Shown: positions 15,626 through 22,380 of the stretch, in pieces
Position numbering within the stretch: position 1 is the first letter of the stretch
Layout of the letters: the number at the start of each line of letters is the position of its first letter
DNA from: DASRCB01 sp035653295
GTDB lineage: Bacteria > Acidobacteriota > Terriglobia > Bryobacterales > Bryobacteraceae
DNA length: 24,775 nt
Direction of reading: 5' to 3'
Assembly: GCA_035653295.1 (NCBI GenBank)
Contig: DASRCB010000380.1
Coordinates: forward strand, 1 to 24,775
Made by a program: the position numbers and the translations under genes
Notes under the pieces: generated by a model
The model's database searches: none
The model's input: only the letters and a program-made list of their open reading frames with translations
Told to the model about the DNA's origin: nothing

Positions 15626-16546
15626 ATGTCTGACACACGCAGATCGTTCCTGAAAGCGGGCGCGGCGCTTGGAATCGCGAGCGGGGCGGCTTTCGATGCA
15701 GCCGGGGGCACGAGCGAGCCCGCCGCTCCGGTTCAGGTCCCGAAGATGAAGTTCGGAAACACCGAGATCAGCCGCCTGGTTCTGGGAACGAACCCGTTCT
15801 ACGGGTTCTCCCATTACAGCCCGAACCTGGACTTCATGATGCGGCAATGGTACACGCCGGACAAGATCTGCGACACGATTCGCCGCTGCACGGTGTATGG
15901 CATCAACGCCTTCAACTACGTCAACTGGCGGCACACGCACGATGACATGCGCAGGTATTACGAGGAGGGTGGGAAGATCAATCTCATCGCGCAGATCATC
16001 GGCGATCCCGAACCCACGTGGAAAGAGTTCCACCCGCTGGCCATGTACAACCAGGGAGAAGAGGTGGACAAGGCCTTCATCGCCGGAAAGATGGAATCGG
16101 TCAAGGACTGGTGCAAGAAGGCGCGCGATCTTGGGACCATTGTCGGTGTCGGGACGCATAAGCCTGAGGTGATCGCCTATGTCGAAGAGCGAGGCTGGGA
16201 TGTGGATTTCTACGCCGGCTCCGTGTACCATCGAACGCGCACCACGGATGAATGGAAGCAGATGCTCAACGGCGAACTCCAGGAGCTTCCACAGGAGACG
16301 TACCTGCAAAGCGATCCGAACCGGATGTACCGGGTGATGCGCCAGAGTAAGAAACCGTGCTTCGCTTTCAAGGTGCTCGCCGCCGGCCGCATGAGGGACG
16401 AGGGCGTCGAGAAGGCCTTTACCACGGCATTCGAAAACCTCAAGCCCATTGACGGCATCTTCGTCGGGATGTGGCCGTGCCGCAAGGACGAGATTCGGGA
16501 GAACGCCGAGCTGATCACTCGGATACTCGCCGCTCGGAAGGCGTAA
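15626..16546 (+). CDS. Tat-exported aldo/keto-reductase-like TIM-barrel protein
   Basis: A 306-aa protein with a twin-arginine signal (TRRSFLKAGAALGIASG) at residues 4-20. The frame is open 60 codons further upstream, but the Tat signal and a strong AGGGAGG (15615-15621) 4 nt before ATG 15626 fix the start. After the signal the pattern MKFGNTEISRLVLGTNPF resembles the first strand of aldo/keto reductases, and later GGKINLIAQIIG and GIFVGMWPCRKDE suggest a TIM barrel. At the place of the usual catalytic Asp/Tyr strand the protein reads GINAFNYVNW, so the canonical AKR tetrad is not recognisable. It may be a non-reductase relative. It follows the receptor gene divergently, with 282 nt between starts. 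The function is uncertain. Confidence 0.75.
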   Translation: MSDTRRSFLKAGAALGIASGAAFDAAGGTSEPAAPVQVPKMKFGNTEISRLVLGTNPFYGFSHYSPNLDFMMRQWYTPDKICDTIRRCTVYGINAFNYVNWRHTHDDMRRYYEEGGKINLIAQIIGDPEPTWKEFHPLAMYNQGEEVDKAFIAGKMESVKDWCKKARDLGTIVGVGTHKPEVIAYVEERGWDVDFYAGSVYHRTRTTDEWKQMLNGELQELPQETYLQSDPNRMYRVMRQSKKPCFAFKVLAAGRMRDEGVEKAFTTAFENLKPIDGIFVGMWPCRKDEIRENAELITRILAARKA

Positions 16547-16641
16547 GACATCAGAGTCGTCTCGGCGACCAGTCGATCATAACCTAATTCACTTCACCGC
16601 ACTCACGGTGGCGTGTCACGTTACAGTCCTACGATGAGAGT

Positions 16642-16670
16642 CCTGGTACGACCTGGTACTGGTCTGTTAC
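16642..16670. repeat. Three helically phased direct repeats upstream of the activator gene
   Basis: CCTGGTAC occurs at 16642-16649 and 16652-16659, and a 6-of-8 variant TCTGTTAC at 16663-16670. The units start 10 and 11 bp apart and lie about 40-70 bp upstream of the -10 box of the sigma-54 activator gene. This suggests a regulator binding site on one DNA face. No binding protein can be named. Confidence 0.5.
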
Positions 16671-16711
16671 GGAACCGTTGAAAAACGCCGCGCGCGAGCC
16701 CCTTCCCGTCC

Positions 16712-16717
16712 TATAAT
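16712..16717 (+). promoter_or_regulatory. Perfect -10 box upstream of the sigma-54 activator gene
   Basis: TATAAT lies 38 nt before the GTG start. No -35 is recognisable at 16-18 nt (the stretch is all G and C), and no TG extension is present, so the promoter may depend on an activator such as one bound to the repeats at 16642-16670. A TTG at 16717 that would extend the coding frame overlaps this box, so it is not used as the start. The gap 16547-16755 holds nothing else I can support. Confidence 0.5.
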
Positions 16718-16755
16718 TGACGACAACTCGCACGATCTGCTGCACCGATACCCTA

Positions 16756-18069
16756 GTGACTCGTCGTAATCGCGTCATACTTCTTACGGATGTAGAGGAG
16801 CCGCTGGCGGTTCGTCTAAAGGCCAGCATCGAGGCTCATGGACTTCGAACCGTCGCCACCGGACTCGCAGACGCGCTTTCGGCTGTTGAGCGCCAGAGTC
16901 CGCTCGCGGCGGTGGTAGGACTCGATCCCCGAAGCCCGAACGCGGGGCTCAGGCTGTTGCGTGAGGTTCGCGAGAAACACGGTGACCTGTGTCTCATCGG
17001 CGTCTCATCCGCGCCATCGGAACAACTGGTCCTGCTGGCGTTCCGCGCCGGCGCCACCGATTACCTTCCGCATCCTGCGTGCGGACAGGAACTGATCGAG
17101 CGCGTGCTGCGGCATTGCGGCGACACCGGCGCGGAGGCGAGCGGCGATTCGCTGGTCGGCGAGAGCGACGAGATGATGCAAATCCGCGCCAGCATCGAAA
17201 ACGTCGCGGCGAGCGACAGCAATGTCCTGATCACCGGGGAAACGGGAACGGGCAAGGAGTTGGTGGCGCGCCTTATCCATGGCAGGAGCGCGCGGGCCGG
17301 CAAACCGCTGGTGTGCATCAACTGCGCGGCGATCCCCGATTCTCTGTTCGAAAGCGAGTTATTCGGCTACGAGCGCGGCGCATTCACCGGAGCGCACGCC
17401 TCGACGCCGGGCAAAATGGAGGCGGGTAATGGCGGCACCGTTTTCCTCGACGAAATCGGCGAGTTGAGCCCCTACGCGCAGGTTCGGCTGCTGCGGGTCC
17501 TGGAAGAAAAAAGCATCCAGCGTCTCGGAGCGCGCAAACCGATTGCGCTCAATATACGGGTGGTAGTGGCAACCAATCGCGATCTCGACCGCCTGGCAAT
17601 GGAAGATAAGTTTCGCCGGGATCTCTATTTTCGCCTGAATGTGGGGCGCATCCACATGCCCCGTTTACGGGATCGCAAGAGCGATATACCAATACTTGTT
17701 AATTACTATCTGACCGAATTAAACCGCCAGTTCGGCTCGCACGTCGAAGGCGTGCAGCCGGAAGTTATGGAAACGCTTCTTACTTACGAGTGGCCTGGTA
17801 ACATCCGTGAGCTCAGGAATCTTCTGGAAGCGGTGTTTATCAGCCGGCCGAAATCGCAGATCACGGTTGTCGATTTACCGAGCTGGTTCCACAACCGCCA
17901 CCCCGGGCACAGCGTGCGCCCGAGCGAGCAGGACCGCCTCCTTACCGCTCTGTACGCAACTAACTGGAACAAGAGCAAGGCGGCGGGTCAACTGAAGTGG
18001 TCGCGCATGACGCTTTACCGCAAGCTGGCCAAGTACGGACTGGATCGGAACCCGCAATCGGATCTGTAA
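16756..18069 (+). CDS. Sigma-54 enhancer-binding activator with degenerate receiver domain
   Basis: An NtrC-type activator, 437 aa from the GTG at 16756. About residues 5-115 fold like a response-regulator receiver, but the acidic pair reads LTDVEE, the usual lysine before proline is histidine (YLPHP), and the Thr/Ser-Lys surroundings are altered; an Asp (GLDPRSP) remains. The AAA+ domain has Walker A GETGTGKE near 161, the sigma-54 contact loop GAFTGA near 208 and Walker B VFLDEIGE near 230. A Fis-type helix-turn-helix (NWNKSKAAGQLKWSRMTLYRK) closes the protein. It should remodel sigma-54 holoenzyme at the -24/-12 promoter found downstream. No histidine kinase is adjacent. It resembles in role, but not necessarily in signal input, the PrsR-type activators of exopolysaccharide loci. 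Confidence 0.93.
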   Translation: MTRRNRVILLTDVEEPLAVRLKASIEAHGLRTVATGLADALSAVERQSPLAAVVGLDPRSPNAGLRLLREVREKHGDLCLIGVSSAPSEQLVLLAFRAGATDYLPHPACGQELIERVLRHCGDTGAEASGDSLVGESDEMMQIRASIENVAASDSNVLITGETGTGKELVARLIHGRSARAGKPLVCINCAAIPDSLFESELFGYERGAFTGAHASTPGKMEAGNGGTVFLDEIGELSPYAQVRLLRVLEEKSIQRLGARKPIALNIRVVVATNRDLDRLAMEDKFRRDLYFRLNVGRIHMPRLRDRKSDIPILVNYYLTELNRQFGSHVEGVQPEVMETLLTYEWPGNIRELRNLLEAVFISRPKSQITVVDLPSWFHNRHPGHSVRPSEQDRLLTALYATNWNKSKAAGQLKWSRMTLYRKLAKYGLDRNPQSDL

Positions 18070-18082
18070 CATCACGCCTCCA

Positions 18083-18103
18083 GTGTCACCGCGCTGGCGA
18101 CAC
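18083..18103. promoter_or_regulatory. Weak second dyad, possible additional activator site
   Basis: GTGTC (18083-18087) and GACAC (18099-18103) form an imperfect dyad of 21 bp. Its outer half-sites GTGT and ACAC match those of the stronger palindrome at 18151-18174, where they span 22 bp. The centres are about 70 bp apart. Enhancer-binding proteins often use two sites. The inner bases do not match well, so this is tentative. Confidence 0.35.
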
Positions 18104-18150
18104 ACCCAACTGACTCATTTCGCGTACCGAGGATTCGCGGACCGCGCGCA

Positions 18151-18174
18151 AGTGTAACAGCGGCCCGTTACACT
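18151..18174. promoter_or_regulatory. Upstream activator site (24-bp palindrome)
   Basis: AGTGTAAC, 8 nt, GTTACACT: a perfect 8-bp inverted repeat centred about 76 bp upstream of the predicted sigma-54 transcription start. It lies in the 175-nt gap between the activator gene and the operon it should control. Position and symmetry are those of an enhancer for a Fis-type dimer. That the neighbouring activator binds it is an inference. Confidence 0.7.
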
Positions 18175-18212
18175 CGCGACCGCTGCCTGTTCATTCGATG
18201 GGACATGCGAGT

Positions 18213-18228
18213 CGGCACGGCGTGTGCT
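18213..18228 (+). promoter_or_regulatory. Sigma-54 (-24/-12) promoter of the exopolysaccharide operon
   Basis: CGGCACG (18213-18219), 4 nt, GTGCT (18224-18228) matches the consensus TGGCACG-N4-TTGCW at all but two positions. The invariant GG (18214-18215) and GC (18226-18227) are exactly 12 nt apart. The predicted start is near 18239, about 6 nt before the ATG at 18245. The upstream palindrome and the adjacent GAFTGA-type activator support the reading. Confidence 0.75.
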
Positions 18229-18244
18229 TATCTGTCCGAACCAA

Positions 18245-18514
18245 ATGGGCATCGAAGCTGCCACGCGAACCCCGGCCCGGGTCGAAGGGCGATACAGCAA
18301 CTCCTTCATGGTGGGCTACAACGCGTTTGAGTTCCTACTCGACTTCGGGCAGGCGTACACGGACGATGCCGGCGAGGCGCACACGCGCATCGTCATCATG
18401 CCCTGTTATGCGAAGGCGCTTTCGGACCTGTTGACCGAGTCGCTGAGGCAATACCAGGCGAGCTACGGAGCGATTCCGACGGTGCCGGTCGGCGCCGATG
18501 AGGAGAGCGACTGA
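18245..18514 (+). CDS. DUF3467-like small protein
   Basis: An 89-aa soluble protein without signal peptide. The core EGRYSNSFMVGYNAFEFLLDF, then HTRIVIMPCYAKALSDLL and SLRQYQASYGAIP, matches what I recall of the DUF3467 family, whose biochemical role is unknown. The frame is open to 18224, but that codon lies inside the -12 element, so the ATG at 18245 is chosen. It has no Shine-Dalgarno sequence and a very short predicted leader. Its stop overlaps the next start (TGATG). As first gene after the sigma-54 promoter it is part of the polysaccharide operon, perhaps as a regulatory or assembly factor; this is inference from position only. Confidence 0.75.
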   Translation: MGIEAATRTPARVEGRYSNSFMVGYNAFEFLLDFGQAYTDDAGEAHTRIVIMPCYAKALSDLLTESLRQYQASYGAIPTVPVGADEESD

Positions 18515-19443
18515 TGCGGCGCATGGCCGCCGCCCTCTTCGTCGCGTGCGCCGTCGCGTACGCCGGCATCGATGCCCCGCCACCGTATGTTCTGGGCCCC
18601 GGCGATCAGATCACGATTCAGGCCATCGATGCGGAGGAGCTTGCCGGCAAGCCGTTCACCATCGACGCTTCCGGGGTGGTCACCCTGCCGCTGCTGGGAC
18701 GCGTGCCGGCTTCGGGCCGCACGGTGCTGCAGTTCGAGAACGATCTCACGGAGCGTCTGCGCGACTACTTCGTAAATCCGAGTCCCAGCGTAAGCGTGAC
18801 GGAGTATCACAGCCAGCCTGTTTCCGTTATCGGCGCGGTCAACACGCCGGGCATACAGCAGTTGCGCGGGCAGAAGACGCTCATAGAGATTCTGTCCATG
18901 GCCGGCGGCCTGCGTCCCGATGCGGGCTCGCAGGTCACGATCCAGCGAGAAGTATCGCGCGGGCCGATTCCGCTGCCTGGCGCAAAGCTCGATGGCACGG
19001 GCCGTTTCTTCGTGGGCGAGGTGAACCTGCGCGAGGTGATCGACAACAGCCATCCGGAGCGGAACATCGTGCTGCAGCCGAATGACATCGTATCGGTTCC
19101 CCGAGCGGACCTGGTTTATGTCGTTGGCGAGGTGAAGAAGGCTGGAGGATTTCCTTTGAACGAACGGCAGAGCATTTCGGTGCTGCAGGCGCTCTCACTG
19201 GCCGAGGGCCCGCTGCCCGACGCGGCGCCGTCGGCCGGCCGCATCCTGCGCGGCAGCGGGCGAAAAGCCGAACGGGAGGAGATTGCAATCGACGTGAAAA
19301 AGATTCTGAGCGGCAAAACGCCGGACGTCCTGCTCCGTCCTGACGACATTCTGTTCATCCCCAGCAGCACTGGGAAAAAGGTCGCCATGCGGGGTGTCGA
19401 GGCTGCGATCCAGCTCGGCACCGGCCTGCTGATTTGGAAGTGA
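18514..19443 (+). CDS. Wza-type polysaccharide export protein
   Basis: A 309-aa periplasmic or outer-membrane polysaccharide export protein. The signal peptide probably ends at AVAYA before GID. A cysteine at residue 12 lies in a poor lipobox (FVAC), so lipidation is doubtful. The Poly_export domain begins with PPPYVLGPGDQITIQ (residues 22-36) and covers about 22-105. Two SLBB beta-grasp domains follow, one starting near QPVSVIGAVNTPG (about 105-185) and one near DLVYVVGEVKKAGGFPL (about 198-290). The end, RGVEAAIQLGTGLLIW, could be the amphipathic helix that forms the outer-membrane pore in Wza. It lies just upstream of the Wzz/BY-kinase gene (4-nt gap), the usual partner. Confidence 0.93.
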   Translation: MRRMAAALFVACAVAYAGIDAPPPYVLGPGDQITIQAIDAEELAGKPFTIDASGVVTLPLLGRVPASGRTVLQFENDLTERLRDYFVNPSPSVSVTEYHSQPVSVIGAVNTPGIQQLRGQKTLIEILSMAGGLRPDAGSQVTIQREVSRGPIPLPGAKLDGTGRFFVGEVNLREVIDNSHPERNIVLQPNDIVSVPRADLVYVVGEVKKAGGFPLNERQSISVLQALSLAEGPLPDAAPSAGRILRGSGRKAEREEIAIDVKKILSGKTPDVLLRPDDILFIPSSTGKKVAMRGVEAAIQLGTGLLIWK

Positions 19444-19447
19444 CACT

Positions 19448-21592
19448 ATGGAACTCTTTCGCCATTTGCAGGCGCCCCCGAAGACCACCGCGGTCGTGCG
19501 CGCGGAGCCGGTGTCCATTCCGATCCGCCCGGCGCCGAAGCCGGCCGCAACCGGGTTCTCGGACTTCTGGCACATCATCCGCCATCGCTGGGTGACAGTT
19601 GTCGCCGCAGCCGCGTTGTGCGGCGGAGCTGCCTTCGTGCTGACAGCGCCGCAGAAGAAAATTTACCAGGCGCAGACCTCGCTCGAAATCCAGGGCGTGA
19701 ACGAGAATTTCCTGCACCGCAGCGATGTCACACCGAATGCCGATCTGTACTCGACCGAGGGGTACGTGCAAACGCAGGTGGATGTGCTCGAGAGCCGGTC
19801 GCTCGTCCGGCGGGCGGCGGAAGCGTCTGATTTCGCGGCGCGATTTCGGGAGGACGGCATTGCCGCCTTATGGCGTGGCGATGCGCCGCTGGCCTCGAAT
19901 AACACCGAAGGAGCGCTGAAGGCGATCTACCAGCGCCTCAGGGTCCGAACCTCACCTCCCACGCGCCTGATTCGGATCACTTTCGATTCGTCCGACTCCC
20001 GGCTGGCCGCGGATTTCGCCAATGCTCTCGCCGCGCAATACATCAAACACACCATCGAGGCTCGCTGGGCCGACGGTCAGAATACCATCCAGCTCCTCTC
20101 GCACCAGATGGAGGATCTGAAAGTGCGCCTGGTGGAGGCTGAAGAGCGGCTTCAGGAGTACACGCGCACGGAGGGACTCACCTTCCTCGCTGACGATAAA
20201 GGCACTGTCGCCGAGGCTCGCCTGCGCCAACTGGAGGACGAATACTCCAAGGCTCAGGCAGACCGAATCGCGCGCGAATCGGAATATCAGATCGCCCTTT
20301 CGCGGAAGCCCGATGCCTTGCCCCGGGTGCTCGACAGCCTGGGGCTCGCGGACACGCAGAAACAACTGGTCACGATGCGCGCCCAGCTGGCGGAGATGAC
20401 GAAAACGCTCACGCCGAAGCATTACAAGGTGCAGCGCCTGCAGGCGCAGATTCAGGAACTCGAAGGGGAGGTCGCCAAAGGCCAGGCGGCCATCGTCGGG
20501 CGCATTCGGAACGAGAACGACGAGGCCGGCTTTCGCGAGAAGATGCTCCAGTCAGCGTACCTGGCGCAGAAGCAGATTGTCGCCGATGAGGCGCAGAAGG
20601 GCGTACGGTATGACCTGCTCCGGCACGAAGTGGACACCGACCGCGCGCTCTATGATTCGATGCTGCAGCGGGTCCGCGAGGCGGGAATCGCGTCCGCGGT
20701 GCGGACCAGCAATGTGCGGGTGATCGACGCCGCGGAGCCCCCGGCACACCCGTACAAGCCCGATCTGGCGGTGAACACAGCGGTCGGCATTCTGTCCGGC
20801 CTGCTGATAGGCGTCGTTTTCGCCTGCGCCGGCGAGAAGCATGATCGCCGCGTGCGGCGGCCCGGCGACACGCAGCTGCTGTCCAATACTCGCGAGCTTG
20901 GCGTGGTTCCCATGTTGCGGCGCGGCGGACAGCTGCAGGTTGTGGACTCGGTCCGCTCCATGCTGCCGTCGCTGGTTTTTCTCGGCGGCGCCGGTGGAGG
21001 TCCGCGGGTCATCGCGGTTACCTCCGCGTGTCCCAACGAGGGAAAGACTACGATCCTGCGGAATCTCGGCGAGGCCCTGGCCGATGTCACCGGCCGCGTG
21101 CTGCTGATTGATGCGGACCTGCATCGCCCGCGCCTCGCTTCCTTATCCGGCGCCTCGAATTTCTGGGGGCTCAGCAACATACTGCACGACACCTACCCCA
21201 TCGAAGACTACCCGGCCGAGGCGCTCGGAGTGGCGTGCTCCGGCGGGCTCTTTGTCCTGCCCAGCGGTCCGCAATGCGAGAACACGACCGAACTTCTGTA
21301 TTCCGCGCGTCTGGCGCGGCTGCTGGGCCGGCTGCGCCGGGAGTTCGACCTGATCCTGATCGATACGCCGCCGCTTCTCGAAACTCCCGAAGCACGAATT
21401 CTGGGGCGGTTGTCGGACGGGGTCATTCTGGTGGTCCGCTCGGGGCAGACCAGCGCGGAAGCGCTCGCCGAGTGTACCAATAAGCTCGCTGAGGATGGGT
21501 CTGTGCTGCTGGGAACCGTGCTCAACGGATGGAATGCAAGGGCGTCCTCGTACAACTACCGAGGGCGCCGGCGGGCGGCGGCAGCGGGATGA
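19448..21592 (+). CDS. Wzz/GNVR chain-length protein fused to BY-type tyrosine kinase
   Basis: A 714-aa inner-membrane polysaccharide co-polymerase and autokinase. A proline-rich cytoplasmic lead precedes TM1 (about 49-67). The Wzz domain and coiled coil (about 200-370, for example MEDLKVRLVEAEERLQEY) occupy the periplasm, with TM2 at about 425-448 (LAVNTAVGILSGLLIG). The kinase has Walker A SACPNEGKTT (near 527), Walker A' LLIDADLHRPRL (near 552) and Walker B LILIDTPP (near 635). The P-loop has PNEGKTT where PGEGKS/T is usual. The C-terminal tyrosine cluster is reduced to two tyrosines (SSYNYRG). It should control chain length and export together with the Wza-type protein. Its stop overlaps the next ATG by 4 nt. 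Confidence 0.93.
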   Translation: MELFRHLQAPPKTTAVVRAEPVSIPIRPAPKPAATGFSDFWHIIRHRWVTVVAAAALCGGAAFVLTAPQKKIYQAQTSLEIQGVNENFLHRSDVTPNADLYSTEGYVQTQVDVLESRSLVRRAAEASDFAARFREDGIAALWRGDAPLASNNTEGALKAIYQRLRVRTSPPTRLIRITFDSSDSRLAADFANALAAQYIKHTIEARWADGQNTIQLLSHQMEDLKVRLVEAEERLQEYTRTEGLTFLADDKGTVAEARLRQLEDEYSKAQADRIARESEYQIALSRKPDALPRVLDSLGLADTQKQLVTMRAQLAEMTKTLTPKHYKVQRLQAQIQELEGEVAKGQAAIVGRIRNENDEAGFREKMLQSAYLAQKQIVADEAQKGVRYDLLRHEVDTDRALYDSMLQRVREAGIASAVRTSNVRVIDAAEPPAHPYKPDLAVNTAVGILSGLLIGVVFACAGEKHDRRVRRPGDTQLLSNTRELGVVPMLRRGGQLQVVDSVRSMLPSLVFLGGAGGGPRVIAVTSACPNEGKTTILRNLGEALADVTGRVLLIDADLHRPRLASLSGASNFWGLSNILHDTYPIEDYPAEALGVACSGGLFVLPSGPQCENTTELLYSARLARLLGRLRREFDLILIDTPPLLETPEARILGRLSDGVILVVRSGQTSAEALAECTNKLAEDGSVLLGTVLNGWNARASSYNYRGRRRAAAAG

Positions 21593-22380
21593 GCGGGGGT
21601 TCGCGAATGCGCGCGATCACGCTTTGCTATCACGACATCCTGTGCGACGGCGATGCGCGGCGAAGTGGTTTTCAGAGCCCGGGAGCCGAGACCTACAAGC
21701 TGCCCCTGGCGACTTTTCGCAGCCACCTGCGGGCGATCGAGCGCGGCGGCCGATCGGAGGCGTATGCCGTGCGCCTGACCTTCGACGACGGAGGTTCAGG
21801 CGCGATGTGCGCCGCGGAGGCCCTCGAGCAGGCCGGCCTGCGCGGCCATTTTTTCATCTCCACGGGCCTCATCGGCAAGGCGGGATTTCTCGGAGCTCCG
21901 CAAATCGCTGAGTTGAGCGCCAGAGGGCACACTGTCGGAGCGCACGGTGTTACGCACGTCGGCAAGATGAACCGCATGGCCGACGAGCATCTGCTGCGGG
22001 AGTGGACGGAGAGCGTGCGGGCGCTCGCCGAGATTATCAACGCGCCGGTGGTGACCGCTTCCGTGCCTTCGGGCTTTTACTCCCGCAGGGTGGCCCGAGC
22101 CGCGGCGGCGGCGGGTCTTCGGCAGCTATTCACACAGGTTCCGACCACACGCCGGGCGGAAGTGTACGGATGCGAGGTGCTGGGCCGCTTCACCATCCGC
22201 GCCTGGACTCCGCCGTCCCGAGTGTCAGCGCTGACCCGCGGGGCGTTACGGCCGCGCATCGCCGCTGCCCTTTCATGGCGCACGCGGCAGCTGGTCAAGA
22301 TGGTTGCCGGAAGCGCCTACGGGGAGTTGAGGCGCGCGGTTCTCCAGCGCCGTTCCTCGACGATATCGGTGCGATCATGA
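21589..22380 (+). CDS. NodB-type polysaccharide deacetylase
   Basis: A 263-aa protein of the carbohydrate esterase 4 (NodB) fold. Motif 1 is TFDDGG near residue 64, with the catalytic-base Asp and the metal-binding Asp. Motif 2 is HTVGAHGVTHVGKM near 114, with the two metal-binding histidines. A motif-3-like stretch is VPSGFYSRRVARAAAAAG. No signal peptide is visible, so it may act in the cytoplasm on lipid-linked sugars. The ATG at 21589 is chosen because it overlaps the preceding stop (ATGA). An ATG at 21607 preceded by GGGGG is an alternative. It probably removes acetyl groups from N-acetyl sugars of the exopolysaccharide. Exosortase-type EPS loci carry similar deacetylases. Confidence 0.88.
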   Translation: MSGGSRMRAITLCYHDILCDGDARRSGFQSPGAETYKLPLATFRSHLRAIERGGRSEAYAVRLTFDDGGSGAMCAAEALEQAGLRGHFFISTGLIGKAGFLGAPQIAELSARGHTVGAHGVTHVGKMNRMADEHLLREWTESVRALAEIINAPVVTASVPSGFYSRRVARAAAAAGLRQLFTQVPTTRRAEVYGCEVLGRFTIRAWTPPSRVSALTRGALRPRIAAALSWRTRQLVKMVAGSAYGELRRAVLQRRSSTISVRS

